A DNA stretch of 64,000 nt, from positions 1 to 64,000 of the forward strand of contig NZ_JAQMUB010000037.1 in assembly GCF_028330965.1 (NCBI RefSeq), in the 5' to 3' direction. Below are positions 9,353-19,551 of this stretch, piece by piece. Numbering within the stretch: position 1 is the stretch's first letter; the number at the start of each line of letters is the position of its first letter. The stretch comes from Oscillatoria sp. CS-180 (GTDB lineage Bacteria > Cyanobacteriota > Cyanobacteriia > Phormidesmidales > Phormidesmidaceae). The position numbers were made by a program, and so were the translations under genes. The notes under the pieces are model-generated. The model was not told where the DNA came from. It was given only the letters and a program-made list of their open reading frames with translations, and searched no databases.

Positions 9353-10135
9353 TTAGCTAAACCAGTCTGCGATCGCTCCAATTCCTGTAATTTCTTCATC
9401 AGGGCTAGCTTCAGCCTTGACGATTAACTCAGGTCGGTATTTCCCCGTTTTTGCCAAAACACCTTTGAGACCAATGTTTTGAGCACCCTTGACATCCGCT
9501 TCAATATCGTCCCCAATCATGGCTACGTCTGCCGCCGCCAAGCCCAGATCCCCTAGCGCCATTTTGTAAAAGAAAGGGTTGGGCTTTCCCGCAATGATCG
9601 CAGTTTGGTCGGTAGCGTATTCCAAACCAGTGACAAATGCCCCAATGTCAAGCTGAATACCGGCCTCCCACTGCCAATATTTACCTCGATGCAGCGCAAT
9701 CATCTGTGCACCTTTCATGACGAGTCGGAAAGCCCGATTCATCAGGCGATAGTTCCAGTCGTCACCAATATCGCCAATAACAATCACGTCAGCATCGGTA
9801 TCAGACCATGTGAATTCGGCAAAGTCTTGTTTGGCATCGTCTGTAATGAGCGGATAGATCTTAGGATTGTCCATTTGACGCAGATGCAGCACTGCTGCAT
9901 AAGCCGCTGTCATAATTTGAGACGGCTCTACCGATAGCCCCATTTCCTGGAGGCTCAAACTCATGGAGTCAGTGGACTGAGTGGTGTTGTTAGTCACGTA
10001 GCGATAGGGAAATCCGCTGCGCTGAAGTGCGGCGATCGCCTCCTGTGCTCCTGGTAGCGTCCGATTTGCAACGTAGAAGACGCCATTGAGGTCCAGCAAG
10101 AGTCCCTTCACGTTCTTAAGGCCGTCCGGTAGCAT
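9353..10135 (-). CDS. LHPP-like HAD-IIA hydrolase (TIGR01458 type)
   Basis: 260 residues with the HAD fold: motif I LLDLNGVFY near 15-23, motif II VTNNTT near 58-63, a Lys in the GKPNPFFY segment, and the metal site MIGDDIEADVKGAQ near 205-218. The second acidic position of motif I is Asn rather than Asp. Human LHPP, a phospholysine/phosphohistidine phosphatase, likewise has a non-Asp residue (DIS) there, and the later RAFRLVMKGA and GKYRPE stretches also resemble LHPP. The likely role is a small-molecule or protein N-phosphate phosphatase; the substrate is unknown. It starts at ATG 10135 with AGGGG 6 nt upstream. It is divergent from the PabC-like gene. Confidence 0.82.
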   Translation of the reverse strand: MLPDGLKNVKGLLLDLNGVFYVANRTLPGAQEAIAALQRSGFPYRYVTNNTTQSTDSMSLSLQEMGLSVEPSQIMTAAYAAVLHLRQMDNPKIYPLITDDAKQDFAEFTWSDTDADVIVIGDIGDDWNYRLMNRAFRLVMKGAQMIALHRGKYWQWEAGIQLDIGAFVTGLEYATDQTAIIAGKPNPFFYKMALGDLGLAAADVAMIGDDIEADVKGAQNIGLKGVLAKTGKYRPELIVKAEASPDEEITGIGAIADWFS

Positions 10136-10350
10136 GAAATCCCCTTTGCTAATGTGCCGCCACTACTTCCTTGCAGCGTAGCGAGATAGCCCGTAATAAA
10201 GTGGCGCACGGTTTACTGTTTGCTATCTTAACGACGATATTTTGGAGAATTCGAGGTTTGAAATAGCCAGGGGATCAATAAAAGACCCATAAAGCTGGAC
10301 ATAAACCCTCAAAGGTAGAGGAGCATAGGAAGACATTTGAGGAACAGGAT

Positions 10351-11178
10351 ATGGAGGCTTTGGCAAAGACGGACATGCCCTATTGGTATAACGGGCAATT
10401 ACACACAGGGTCCACGATCAATTTGCCCCTTCACGATCCGGGACTGCTCTATGGGGCAACAATTTTCACGACTTTGCGCGTGTATAACAAGGCGCTCGAC
10501 CATCCTTGGACAGCATGGCAGCAGCATATCGATAGAACAGCGCGATCGCTAGCGGCTTTTCAGTGGCGTCTTCCTGATTGGGGACGCATACGCCAAGGCG
10601 CAGAGATTTTGGCTGAGACTTACCCTGTGCTGCGAGTGACGATATTTCCCGATGGACGAGAGTGGATTATGGGGCGATCGCTGCCTACCCATTTGGCCGT
10701 CTTACAACAGGACGGCATCACGGCTTGGGTGGCCGATGCCAGCTATAGCCGTGTGTTGCCAGGGCACAAAACGGGCAACTATTTGGGCTGTTGGCTAGCA
10801 TTGCAGGCGGCCAAAGGTGTAAGTGCCCAAGAAGCCATCCTGATCGACGCGGAAGGCCATTGGTTAGAATCAAGCACAGGCAATTTATGGGGTTGGTCTG
10901 AGGGGCAATGGTGGACGCCGCCGTTAGCGATTGGAATTCTGCCCGGAGTAATGCGATCGCGCATTCTGCAAGGGTTACAAGCTCAGCATCAGCCTGTCTG
11001 TATCCAGCCGTGGACAGCTGCGATCGTTCGACGCTTCACGTTCTTGGCGTATACCAATAGCGTTGTAGAAGTCGCGCCAATCCACACCGTCCTGCAAGGA
11101 GCTTCATCTGTGAACTACAATCCAGATCATAGAAAATCCGCTCAATTGATTCAGGCCTGGCAGTCTATCACTGACTGA
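10351..11178 (+). CDS. Class IV aminotransferase, PabC-like aminodeoxychorismate lyase
   Basis: A PLP enzyme of fold type IV, 275 residues. The PLP lysine is in PGHKTGNYLG (K140). The later ESSTGNLWGW (E..S..N) and the LPGVMRSRIL segment are the family's cofactor-phosphate and substrate loops. In cyanobacteria this branch is usually annotated as 4-amino-4-deoxychorismate lyase, making p-aminobenzoate for folate. A branched-chain or D-amino-acid aminotransferase cannot be fully excluded from sequence alone. It starts at ATG 10351 with GAGGA 8 nt upstream. The 215-bp gap before it is shared with the divergent HAD gene and should contain both promoters. Confidence 0.82.
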   Translation: MEALAKTDMPYWYNGQLHTGSTINLPLHDPGLLYGATIFTTLRVYNKALDHPWTAWQQHIDRTARSLAAFQWRLPDWGRIRQGAEILAETYPVLRVTIFPDGREWIMGRSLPTHLAVLQQDGITAWVADASYSRVLPGHKTGNYLGCWLALQAAKGVSAQEAILIDAEGHWLESSTGNLWGWSEGQWWTPPLAIGILPGVMRSRILQGLQAQHQPVCIQPWTAAIVRRFTFLAYTNSVVEVAPIHTVLQGASSVNYNPDHRKSAQLIQAWQSITD

Positions 11179-11329
11179 TATTCTGAAAATCGGTTAACAT
11201 TATTTAATACTTGTTCTTTCCGTAAACTTTGCTGTTTTATAGCGAACCCAAAATTCAAGACTTTGGCTTCAAAAAGTCGCAAGATAGAAGAAGCAACCCC
11301 TTTACTGATGTGTTTGGAGGCATGACTCC

Positions 11330-13171
11330 GTGAATAAGCGGTGGAGAAATGCGGGGCTTTACGCACTACTTGTCGTAGTCGTCATCGCCTTAGCAACGGC
11401 AATTTTCGATAATTCAGGTCAAGAAACTCAGTCTTGGCGCTACAGTCGCTTCCTCGATGCTGTTGAAAACAATCGCATCGAACGAGTAAGCATCAGCGCT
11501 GACCGCACCCGTGCCCGCTTTACTGATCCCAGCGGCAGCAGTCAAGTCACTGTGAATCTCCCCAGCGACCCTGATTTATTCAAGACCCTGGAAGACAACA
11601 ACGTTGACATTGTTGTTTTCCCTCAAAACGATGACAGCGTTGTTGTCAGACTGTTTAGCACTTTACTCATTCCAGTACTGCTGCTAGTTGTTTTGTTCTT
11701 TGTCCTTCGCAGAGCGCAAAGTGGCCCTGGCAACCAGGCCATGAACTTTGGGAAGTCTAAGGCCCGTGTCCAAATGGAGCCTCAGACTCAGGTTACCTTT
11801 GGCGATGTTGCGGGTATTGAGCAGGCCAAGCTAGAGCTGACTGAAGTTGTTGACTTCTTGAAGAATGCTGACCGCTTTACTGCCGTTGGAGCCAAGATCC
11901 CTAAAGGTGTATTGCTAGTGGGTCCTCCTGGAACGGGTAAAACCTTGCTAGCACGAGCTGTTGCTGGAGAAGCAGGTGTTCCTTTCTTCTCGATTTCGGG
12001 TTCTGAATTTGTTGAGATGTTTGTCGGTGTCGGCGCGTCTCGTGTTCGCGACTTGTTCGAGCAAGCGAAAAACAACGCTCCTTGTATTGTCTTTATTGAC
12101 GAGATCGACGCAGTTGGTCGTCAACGGGGTGCCGGTCTAGGCGGCGGCAATGATGAGCGTGAGCAAACCCTGAACCAGTTGCTGACTGAGATGGATGGTT
12201 TCGAGGGCAACACTGGAATCATCATCATTGCTGCAACTAACCGCCCTGACGTGCTCGATTCTGCACTACTGCGTCCAGGTCGTTTTGATCGTCAAGTTGT
12301 GGTTGACCGACCTGATTTTGCTGGTCGTTCCGAGATTCTCCAGGTACACGCCCGTGGCAAGACATTTGCGAAGGACGTTGACTTAGATAAGATTGCTCGT
12401 CGCACGCCTGGGTTCACGGGCGCCGATCTATCGAACTTGCTGAACGAAGCAGCCATTTTAGCGGCTCGTCGCAACTTGACTGAAATCTCAATGGACGAAG
12501 TCAACGACGCCATTGATCGCGTCCTGGCGGGTCCTGAGAAGAAAGATCGCGTGATGAGTGAAAAGCGGAAAGAGCTTGTTGCTTACCACGAAGCAGGTCA
12601 TGCTTTGGTCGGCGCACTCATGCCGGACTATGATCCCGTTCAAAAGATCAGCATCATTCCTCGCGGTCGAGCTGGTGGCTTGACTTGGTTCACACCCAGC
12701 GAAGAGCGCTTAGAGTCTGGTTTGTATTCTCGCGCTTACTTGCAGAACCAGATGGCCGTTGCTCTAGGTGGCCGTATTGCTGAAGAAATCGTCTATGGCA
12801 ACGAAGAGGTGACCACAGGCGCATCCAATGACCTTCAGCAGGTTGCTCGTGTTGCCCGCCAGATGATCACTCGCTTTGGGATGAGCGGTAAATTAGGTCC
12901 TGTTGCCCTGGGTCGTCAACAAGGGAATATGTTCTTGGGTCGCGACATCACCGCAGAGCGTGACTTCTCTGAGGAGACTGCATCCATCATCGACTCCGAA
13001 GTTCGTCAACTGGTTGATCAGGCTTATGCCCGCGCCAAGCAGGTTCTAGTTGAGAACCGTGCAGTGCTAGATCGCTTAGCAGGCATGCTGGTTGAGAAGG
13101 AAACAGTGGATGCTGAAGAGCTTCAAGATCTGCTGACAACCAGTGCCGTGAAGATGGCTCCTTTGGCATAG
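11330..13171 (+). CDS. ftsH: FtsH membrane AAA protease, FtsH3-like
   Basis: ATP-dependent zinc protease of the thylakoid or plasma membrane, 613 residues. It has a transmembrane helix near 7-26, a lumenal/periplasmic domain, a second helix near 107-126, Walker A GPPGTGKT at 198-205, Walker [10 protein letters not shown], the second region of homology RPGRFDRQ, and the zinc motif HEAGH at 420-424. The N-terminus [13 protein letters not shown] and the [20 protein letters not shown] linker resemble, from memory, Synechocystis FtsH3 (slr1604) rather than the FtsH2 involved in photosystem II repair. FtsH3 forms complexes with other FtsH subunits. It starts with GTG at 11330, supported by GGAGG 9 nt upstream. 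A textbook terminator follows. Confidence 0.96.
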   Translation: MNKRWRNAGLYALLVVVVIALATAIFDNSGQETQSWRYSRFLDAVENNRIERVSISADRTRARFTDPSGSSQVTVNLPSDPDLFKTLEDNNVDIVVFPQNDDSVVVRLFSTLLIPVLLLVVLFFVLRRAQSGPGNQAMNFGKSKARVQMEPQTQVTFGDVAGIEQAKLELTEVVDFLKNADRFTAVGAKIPKGVLLVGPPGTGKTLLARAVAGEAGVPFFSISGSEFVEMFVGVGASRVRDLFEQAKNNAPCIVFIDEIDAVGRQRGAGLGGGNDEREQTLNQLLTEMDGFEGNTGIIIIAATNRPDVLDSALLRPGRFDRQVVVDRPDFAGRSEILQVHARGKTFAKDVDLDKIARRTPGFTGADLSNLLNEAAILAARRNLTEISMDEVNDAIDRVLAGPEKKDRVMSEKRKELVAYHEAGHALVGALMPDYDPVQKISIIPRGRAGGLTWFTPSEERLESGLYSRAYLQNQMAVALGGRIAEEIVYGNEEVTTGASNDLQQVARVARQMITRFGMSGKLGPVALGRQQGNMFLGRDITAERDFSEETASIIDSEVRQLVDQAYARAKQVLVENRAVLDRLAGMLVEKETVDAEELQDLLTTSAVKMAPLA

Positions 13172-13227
13172 ATGCCATAGCTAGCATTCACGCCTGATTA
13201 TTAGCCGGATTGAATGGCATTGTTTGA

Positions 13228-13253
13228 GAGGTTCCTTCGGGGACCTCCTTTTT
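13228..13253 (+). terminator. Rho-independent terminator of ftsH
   Basis: An 8-bp stem (one G-U pair) is closed by a C(TTCG)G tetraloop (13236-13239) and followed by CTTTTT. It lies 57 nt after the ftsH stop. This is the most canonical terminator in the first half of the window. Confidence 0.85.
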
Positions 13254-13300
13254 GCTGACGTCCACTTGAGAAGACTTCTGACCTACATATTGAGGCTTTC

Positions 13301-13402
13301 ATAGCGTTAGCCAGGTAGGTTTAGCACCCAACAGCATTTGGGTGCTAAACGTGTTATCAGATGGTTCGCCGTCTTGACGAGCGGAACTTGCAACGGCTCT
13401 AT
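13301..13402 (+). repeat. Dispersed intergenic repeat, copy A
   Basis: About 102 bp between the ftsH terminator and gap1. It opens with ATAGCGTTAGCC, carries a perfect 13-bp hairpin (13319-13331 with 13338-13350), then TTCGCCGTCTTG, then AGCGGAACTTGCAACGG, and closes with CTAT. Copies B (45727-45830) and C (62401-62500) share this order of blocks. The ends are partly inverted (ATAGCGTT against AACGGCTCTAT). All three copies lie 3' of a gene in its sense direction. Confidence 0.65.
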
Positions 13403-13532
13403 CAGTCTGGCGATCGCTCTCAAGAGAGAGGTCATTCCCTTCAGAATGTGTATTGATAGAAGTGTTGTTCACACTTCGTAAATTTCTGTCCAACCAACCT
13501 TGAAAGAAAAGCAAGGGATCACCGCTCTTTAG

Positions 13533-14687
<1,155 letters not shown>

Positions 14688-14706
14688 CGATCGCCACTTA
14701 ATCGAA

Positions 14707-14730
14707 GGAGCATGGTCATGACCATGCTCC
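14707..14730. repeat. 24-bp perfect palindrome after gap1
   Basis: Two 12-bp arms (GGAGCATGGTCA and its complement) meet without a spacer, 19 nt after the gap1 stop and 13 nt before the start of the membrane protein gene. No T-run follows. It could be a terminator-like cruciform for gap1 or an operator for the next gene. Confidence 0.6.
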
Positions 14731-14743
14731 GAGCACACGAGGT

Positions 14744-15535
14744 ATGGGCCGTATGGATACACGTCAGCAAAATACATCGTCAGGCTGGGGACTCGCGATC
14801 GCCACGCTTCTTGCGATTATCGGGACTCTCACTATCAACACGCTTTCTAACTTTTATCCTCCAGGCGGCGAGAATGTCGGTGAGATCGCCAATACAGTTC
14901 TGTCGGGAGTGTTGATCACCCCCGCTAACTATGCCTTTGCTATCTGGGGCCTGATCTATTTAGGACTGATTGCGTACGGCATTTATCAATTGGGTCGCCA
15001 TCAGCGGCAAGACGAAACCATCCGTCGCGTAGATGGATTGCTGATTACCGCCTGCATCGCTCAAATTTTCTGGATTTATCTTTTTACTCTGAAGTTCTTT
15101 TGGCTATCCATTCTCGCGATGTTAGCCATTCTATTTCCGCTGATTGGCGTCTATCTAACGCTGCGACAAGATAGGACAACGGCTAATCGCCAGCGGCGCT
15201 GGTTTGTTCGCTATCCCTTCAGCATTTATCTAGGATGGATCTCGGTCGCGACAGTCGTCAACGTAGCCTCGGCCCTCTACACATTAGGTTGGCATGGCGG
15301 ACTCGGTGACGCACCCTGGACTGTGATCATGATTTTAGTCAGTGCAGCGATCGCACTTTTTGTGATTCAAACTCGTCGAGACATTCCTTTCACGTTGGTC
15401 TTTGTTTGGGCCTACATAGCGATCGCCATTCGCCATACGGATATTCCGCCTATCTGGATGACTGCGCTCGGCGTTTCGATCATTTTGCTGGTGTTGTCAG
15501 CCTTCAAAGTTCGAGCGATAGCCGCTTCAAAATAG
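14744..15535 (+). CDS. TspO/MBR-related tryptophan-rich membrane protein
   Basis: 263 residues with about seven hydrophobic segments (starting near 15, 58, 98, 122, 158, 190 and 235). The motif TPANYAFAIWGLIYLGL near 59-75 and many Trp and Tyr residues within the helices resemble the extended TspO-like family of cyanobacteria and plants, which is often annotated as tryptophan-rich sensory protein. It has no pore, ATPase or enzyme motif. TspO proteins bind tetrapyrroles, but whether this larger relative does is unknown. It starts at ATG 14744; Met4 (14753) is also possible. Its stop overlaps the end of the convergent DUF72 gene by 9 nt. Confidence 0.62.
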   Translation: MGRMDTRQQNTSSGWGLAIATLLAIIGTLTINTLSNFYPPGGENVGEIANTVLSGVLITPANYAFAIWGLIYLGLIAYGIYQLGRHQRQDETIRRVDGLLITACIAQIFWIYLFTLKFFWLSILAMLAILFPLIGVYLTLRQDRTTANRQRRWFVRYPFSIYLGWISVATVVNVASALYTLGWHGGLGDAPWTVIMILVSAAIALFVIQTRRDIPFTLVFVWAYIAIAIRHTDIPPIWMTALGVSIILLVLSAFKVRAIAASK

Positions 15536-16390
15536 GCTGAGCTGCGCGGCTGGCTTCTCCAGAGCATCCCACGGTAGCGACGACAGGTCTGGATAAGCGA
15601 GCTTAAGCGTCTCGTAAAAATAGCGCGCGATCGCAGGTGATCGCGCTTCATCTGGACAGTGAATGAAGAGATAAACCGTTTTACCTTGCTCTAGCCAAGC
15701 CTGTAAACAGGGTATCCACTTCAGGATGTAAGGCTCATTGAAGTTCAAATCGGGATGGCTGATATACCGCACGATTGAAAAGTCTGCTGTGACTATCGGC
15801 TGTAGCGGGACGTTCGGTTTGCGCCGCTCCGAGGCCAATTGCGGATCGGGCAACCCTTCCTCTTGACCGTCATACATCGTGCGCGTATCCAACAGAACAC
15901 GACCAACACCCAGCCGTTTCAGCAGGGTGTTCAAACGATCCGCATGGGCAGGTTGAAACCACTCCAAATGGCGGACCTCAACTGCGATAGGGGCGTCCTG
16001 TCGCGGCCAAGCTGTGAGGAATTGGGTCAGGTCTGATAGTGCTGCTGGACTGTAGCTGGGCGGCAACTGGAGAAAGACTGGCCCTAATCGCGACTTCAGA
16101 CGCTGCATTGTCTTTAAGAATGTCAATGACTCTGACAAATGCGGCATGAGTTCACCGCCGTGAGAATACAGTCGAGGAATTTTAGGACAAAAGCGAAATG
16201 TCTCAGGAGTCTGTGCGGCCCAGCGATCAACGGTCGTCGGTTCTGGGATGGAATAGAAGGTCGTATTGCCTTCGACGGTTGTTAGGCGATCGCCATACAG
16301 TTTCAAAAAATCTCCCGGTCGCGTTCCAGTCGGATAAAAATCTCCGACCCAGTCTTTGAAGGCCCACACTGCACAGCCAAGGTAGAACAT
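15527..16390 (-). CDS. DUF72 family TIM-barrel protein
   Basis: The core begins FYLGCAVWAFKDWVGDFYP, the hallmark N-terminus of DUF72, followed by TTVEGNTTFYSIP (near 40-55) and VFLQLPPSY. DUF72 proteins (E. coli YecE) have a TIM-barrel fold and unknown biochemical function. The start at ATG 16390 is chosen because GGGGA lies 8 nt upstream and the family usually begins just before FYLG; ATG 16408 is an alternative. Longer versions would overlap the divergent msrP gene. It has no membrane or secretion signal. Confidence 0.88.
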   Translation of the reverse strand: MFYLGCAVWAFKDWVGDFYPTGTRPGDFLKLYGDRLTTVEGNTTFYSIPEPTTVDRWAAQTPETFRFCPKIPRLYSHGGELMPHLSESLTFLKTMQRLKSRLGPVFLQLPPSYSPAALSDLTQFLTAWPRQDAPIAVEVRHLEWFQPAHADRLNTLLKRLGVGRVLLDTRTMYDGQEEGLPDPQLASERRKPNVPLQPIVTADFSIVRYISHPDLNFNEPYILKWIPCLQAWLEQGKTVYLFIHCPDEARSPAIARYFYETLKLAYPDLSSLPWDALEKPAAQLSLF

Positions 16391-16459
16391 GGCTTTTTCC
16401 CCGCTCATTGTAGGAAAAGTGTAACAATCAGAGGGAAGTGGCTTACGTGCGATCGCCCT

Positions 16460-17449
16460 ATGAGCTTTATACGAACCCCTAAACCTTGGCACCTATCGGA
16501 AAACATCATTACGCCGGAGTGGGCCTATTGGAACCGTCGTAAATTCATCAAAACGCTAGTTGGAGCAGGAATTGGTGCGTCTGCGGTATCTTTGAGCGCA
16601 TGTCAGCGTCCCAACGCAATGGCTCCTGAACTCCGTCAAACCTTAGGTAATCCACTCGACAACGTGATACCCAATCCGGACTTTCAAGATGCGGGTCGCG
16701 CAGTCACAGAACAGCAGTACGCGAGCACTTACAACAATTTTTATGAGTTTGGGGGGACCAAAAACATTTGGCCTAATGCGCAAAAACTACCCACGGATCC
16801 TTGGACAGTAGAAGTCGGTGGACGGGTCAAGAATCCCAAAAAATACGACTTGGATGATTTGACCCAGCGTTTTCCTTTAGAAGAACGTATCTACCGCTTT
16901 CGATGCGTTGAAGCCTGGGCAATGGTTGTTCCTTGGATTGGCTTTCCCATGAAAGCGTTGATGGACGACGTAGAACCGACCAGCGACGCCAAATTTGTCA
17001 GCTTTACTTCTTTCTACGATTCAGAAATTACACCCGGTCCCGCTTGGGGCTTTGCCATGAATTTGCCTTGGCCCTATGTCGAAGGATTAAGAATTGAAGA
17101 AATGGCGAACGAACTTGCATTTTTCGCCGTCGGTATCTATGGTCGAACCCTGCCCAAGCAACATGGTGCGCCAATTCGCATGGTGGTTCCCTGGAAGTAT
17201 GGTTTCAAAGGCGGCAAATCCATTGTCAAGATTGACTTCCTAACAGAACAACCGGCGACCTATTGGAATACGCTGGCTCCGAGTGAATACAAATTTGAAG
17301 CCAATGTAGAACCAGAGGTTCCTCATCCCCGCTGGTCTCAAGCCACTGAAAAAATCGTAGGTAGCAATTCCAATCCCTTTGATTGGGAACGACAACCTAC
17401 GATAATCTATAACGGCTACGGAGAGTATGTAGCTGATCTGTATGCATAG
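16460..17449 (+). CDS. msrP: MsrP, molybdopterin methionine sulfoxide reductase catalytic subunit
   Basis: A periplasmic oxidoreductase (YedY type) that reduces methionine sulfoxide in proteins. The Tat signal has the twin arginine in NRRKFIKTLVGAG (about 25-37), after the typical EWAYWNRR approach. The molybdenum-ligating cysteine is in YRFRCVEAW (C149), and PWKYGFKGGKSIVKID near 250 is family-specific. Length (329) is normal. The usual membrane partner MsrQ is not adjacent, so either electrons come from elsewhere or the partner gene lies outside the window. It is divergent from the DUF72 gene, with start regions about 70 nt apart. Confidence 0.95.
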   Translation: MSFIRTPKPWHLSENIITPEWAYWNRRKFIKTLVGAGIGASAVSLSACQRPNAMAPELRQTLGNPLDNVIPNPDFQDAGRAVTEQQYASTYNNFYEFGGTKNIWPNAQKLPTDPWTVEVGGRVKNPKKYDLDDLTQRFPLEERIYRFRCVEAWAMVVPWIGFPMKALMDDVEPTSDAKFVSFTSFYDSEITPGPAWGFAMNLPWPYVEGLRIEEMANELAFFAVGIYGRTLPKQHGAPIRMVVPWKYGFKGGKSIVKIDFLTEQPATYWNTLAPSEYKFEANVEPEVPHPRWSQATEKIVGSNSNPFDWERQPTIIYNGYGEYVADLYA

Positions 17450-17744
17450 TTGGTTCAGGTTCTAGGGCGCATCATCAATCAATTCTAGAAGCCTTATGGC
17501 ACAAGCCTTGCTGCGTTCGTTCTCAATTTGTCAGCTAGGGGCTGAAACATTCTCAAAATAAAGCATTTGAGCGCTAAATGATGGCAGCCCCGAGTATGAC
17601 AAGCTTTGCTCAATATGGGGTATCAGGTGATGGCAGGAACAAGTGAAACAGGCTGCGTTTGTTTCTAGCCATTGCGTCTACCAGCGAATTGTTCGTTGCC
17701 AACGGCAAACAGTTCATGAACCCTTTTTAGCGGAGTCTTTTGGC

Positions 17745-18380
17745 ATGTCGGATATTTCTGAGCTGCTGATAGCGCTGAAGGAGTGGCGAAAATCAGTTCG
17801 GCAGCTCAAGAAAAAAGGAAAAACTCCTCAAGAGCGATCGCGACAGCTAGAGCGGGCTAGGCGAAAAGTACTTGCCCATCTATCTAAAGAGAGCGTTATT
17901 GAGGAAATCGATGATCTGATTCAGTCAGCAACCTCACTAGACACCTTCTCAGCTGAAGATGTTCGTGAAACGCTTACCGAAGACGCAGAGTCTTTAGTCA
18001 CCGTGGAACTGAGGACCGTTCATCCGCTTGCAGTAAAACGCAAAGCGCTTGAAAAGCTGACGACCCATTTTATGAACACGCCTGACAAAGACGAACCTAT
18101 TGCAAACAGCGACGAGTTGAAAACTATTTTTCTAAGACTAAGTCTGATTATTCCCCATGAATATTGGGAGTCAATTCCTTTAAGCCGCAAACAGAAGAAA
18201 CGACGACGACGAGACCTCGCCATGGGAACCCTTCAGACCACTTTGGGGATTGGACTGCTGGCTGGCAACACCCAATTGGAATCAATCGTGGCAAATTCGT
18301 CCTATATCTTGGGTGGCAATGCTCTCATGGCTGCCATGCAAAATTTAATTGGTCATCTCCATGATATTGATAACTTTTGA
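17745..18380 (+). CDS. Hypothetical protein
   Basis: 211 residues from ATG 17745, chosen because GGAG lies 9 nt upstream; the frame could open at 17643. Residues 1-60 are strongly basic and helical (EWRKSVRQLKKKGK, RQLERARRKVLAHL). The middle is acidic, and an RKQKKRRRRD cluster near 150-159 is followed by a hydrophobic stretch (about 161-200, GTLQTTLGIGLLAGNTQLE onwards). The positive cluster before a hydrophobic tail suggests membrane attachment. No family is recognised. The 295-bp gap upstream shows nothing recognisable. It is convergent with ureB. Confidence 0.6.
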   Translation: MSDISELLIALKEWRKSVRQLKKKGKTPQERSRQLERARRKVLAHLSKESVIEEIDDLIQSATSLDTFSAEDVRETLTEDAESLVTVELRTVHPLAVKRKALEKLTTHFMNTPDKDEPIANSDELKTIFLRLSLIIPHEYWESIPLSRKQKKRRRRDLAMGTLQTTLGIGLLAGNTQLESIVANSSYILGGNALMAAMQNLIGHLHDIDNF

Positions 18381-18520
18381 CCTTAAAGGATGACAAGAGA
18401 AGAAAGCTTATTCTCTTGGAAGTTCCCCCGACCCTTCTCACAGGCGGTGGGACTTGTGTTTGGATTAACCGGTCTAGGATTGCTGTGTGAATCACCCTAA
18501 GTCCGCAGGTTACGTCTGTG

Positions 18521-18832
18521 CTAACTATCCAACGGGCCGTTGACAAGAGCATTCAATCCGTACACTTGACGGCTGCCGACGAGGGGAACCAGTGTTACCT
18601 CTCGCTCATCGCCTGGCTCAAACCGTACAGCGGTTCCTGCCGGGATGTCGAGTCGCATTCCTTTGGTTTGCTCGCGGTCAAATTGCAAAGCGCTGTTAAC
18701 TTCAAAGAAATGGAAGTGTGAGCCAACTTGAATGGGGCGATCGCCAGAGTTGGCAACGGTCACGGTCACAGTCTCACGTCCGGCATTCAATTCGATGTCG
18801 CCATCGGCAGGTAACAGTTCTCCTGGAATCAT
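18521..18832 (-). CDS. ureB: Urease subunit beta
   Basis: The small 103-residue structural subunit of nickel urease, which hydrolyses urea to ammonia and carbamate. It begins [16 protein letters not shown] and contains [10 protein letters not shown] (about 37-46) and [15 protein letters not shown], all diagnostic. ATG 18832 has AAGGAGA about 6 nt upstream. It follows ureA with a 74-nt gap on the same strand, so the two are one unit. The catalytic ureC is not downstream: the next gene is an unrelated convergent reading frame. Confidence 0.97.
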   Translation of the reverse strand: MIPGELLPADGDIELNAGRETVTVTVANSGDRPIQVGSHFHFFEVNSALQFDREQTKGMRLDIPAGTAVRFEPGDEREVTLVPLVGSRQVYGLNALVNGPLDS

Positions 18833-18906
18833 TACGGTCTCCTTGAAGATTTTAGGGAAAGTAAAGACGGTGGAACGGTAGAAAAGATAGGGAATCGGAG
18901 GATGTA

Positions 18907-19209
18907 CTAGGGGATGGGATTGTGCACCGTTACCAGTTTGGTGCCGTCTGGAAAAGTTGCCTCGACTTGCACTTCATCAACCATCTCCGGGACGCCCTCC
19001 ATGACCTGATCGCGAGTGAGCAGCGTCGTGCCATAGTGCATCAAGTCTGCTACAGTACGTCCCTCTCTGGCTCCCTCTAAGATCGCGGCGGAGAGATAGG
19101 CAACCGTTTCAGGATGGTTCAATTTGAGGCCCTTATCTTTACGTCGCTCAGCCAACAGAGCAGCCGTAAAAATCAGCAGTTTGTCCTTTTCTTGGGGCGA
19201 TAGTTGCAT
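18907..19209 (-). CDS. ureA: Urease subunit gamma
   Basis: The 100-residue gamma subunit, exactly the family length. It begins [23 protein letters not shown] and contains [12 protein letters not shown] and the [19 protein letters not shown] segment typical of UreA. It forms the (UreABC)3 enzyme with UreB and UreC. It is first in a two-gene unit with ureB. The accessory gene ureD lies about 21 kb away at 40.2 kb on the other strand, so urease genes are dispersed in this genome. No clear Shine-Dalgarno sequence precedes the ATG at 19209. Confidence 0.97.
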   Translation of the reverse strand: MQLSPQEKDKLLIFTAALLAERRKDKGLKLNHPETVAYLSAAILEGAREGRTVADLMHYGTTLLTRDQVMEGVPEMVDEVQVEATFPDGTKLVTVHNPIP

Positions 19210-19334
19210 AAAAGCGCTAGTTCACAACACCACGTTTGACGATACGCTGATATTCGAGAAGCAGCTGTAAGTCATTAACCGATTTTTACGTTTGTCAAAG
19301 ATCGAAACAACTGCTTCTAATCAATAATTTGCCA

Positions 19335-19517
19335 TCAATGGCGTTTACGTGCTTTCCACGTGCCGCCGTAGGTGTAGTGAGGATTGTCATTTTTGAGGGC
19401 TGGCAAACAGCGATCGCACACAAACTGCCAAGTCCCCGACTCATCACTCTGCACTCGATACAGTACGGAAGTTGTGGTCTGACAGCGATCGCACGCTTTT
19501 TCCCGAATTCGTCCCAT
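19335..19517 (-). CDS. Small zinc-ribbon-like protein
   Basis: A 60-residue basic protein with two CxxC pairs (C9/C12 and C34/C37), a spacing expected for a structural zinc ribbon. The C-terminal tail HYTYGGTWKARKRH is basic and looks conserved among cyanobacterial proteins of this size that I can recall. It could bind nucleic acid or ribosomes, but this is inference. It lies between ureA and the membrane protein gene on the same strand, with 34 nt to the latter. Short length lowers certainty, yet the ordered Cys pattern makes a chance frame unlikely. Confidence 0.7.
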   Translation of the reverse strand: MGRIREKACDRCQTTTSVLYRVQSDESGTWQFVCDRCLPALKNDNPHYTYGGTWKARKRH

Positions 19518-19551
19518 TATTATTTCAAAGTAGCTTAGGTCAAAAGTTCAA

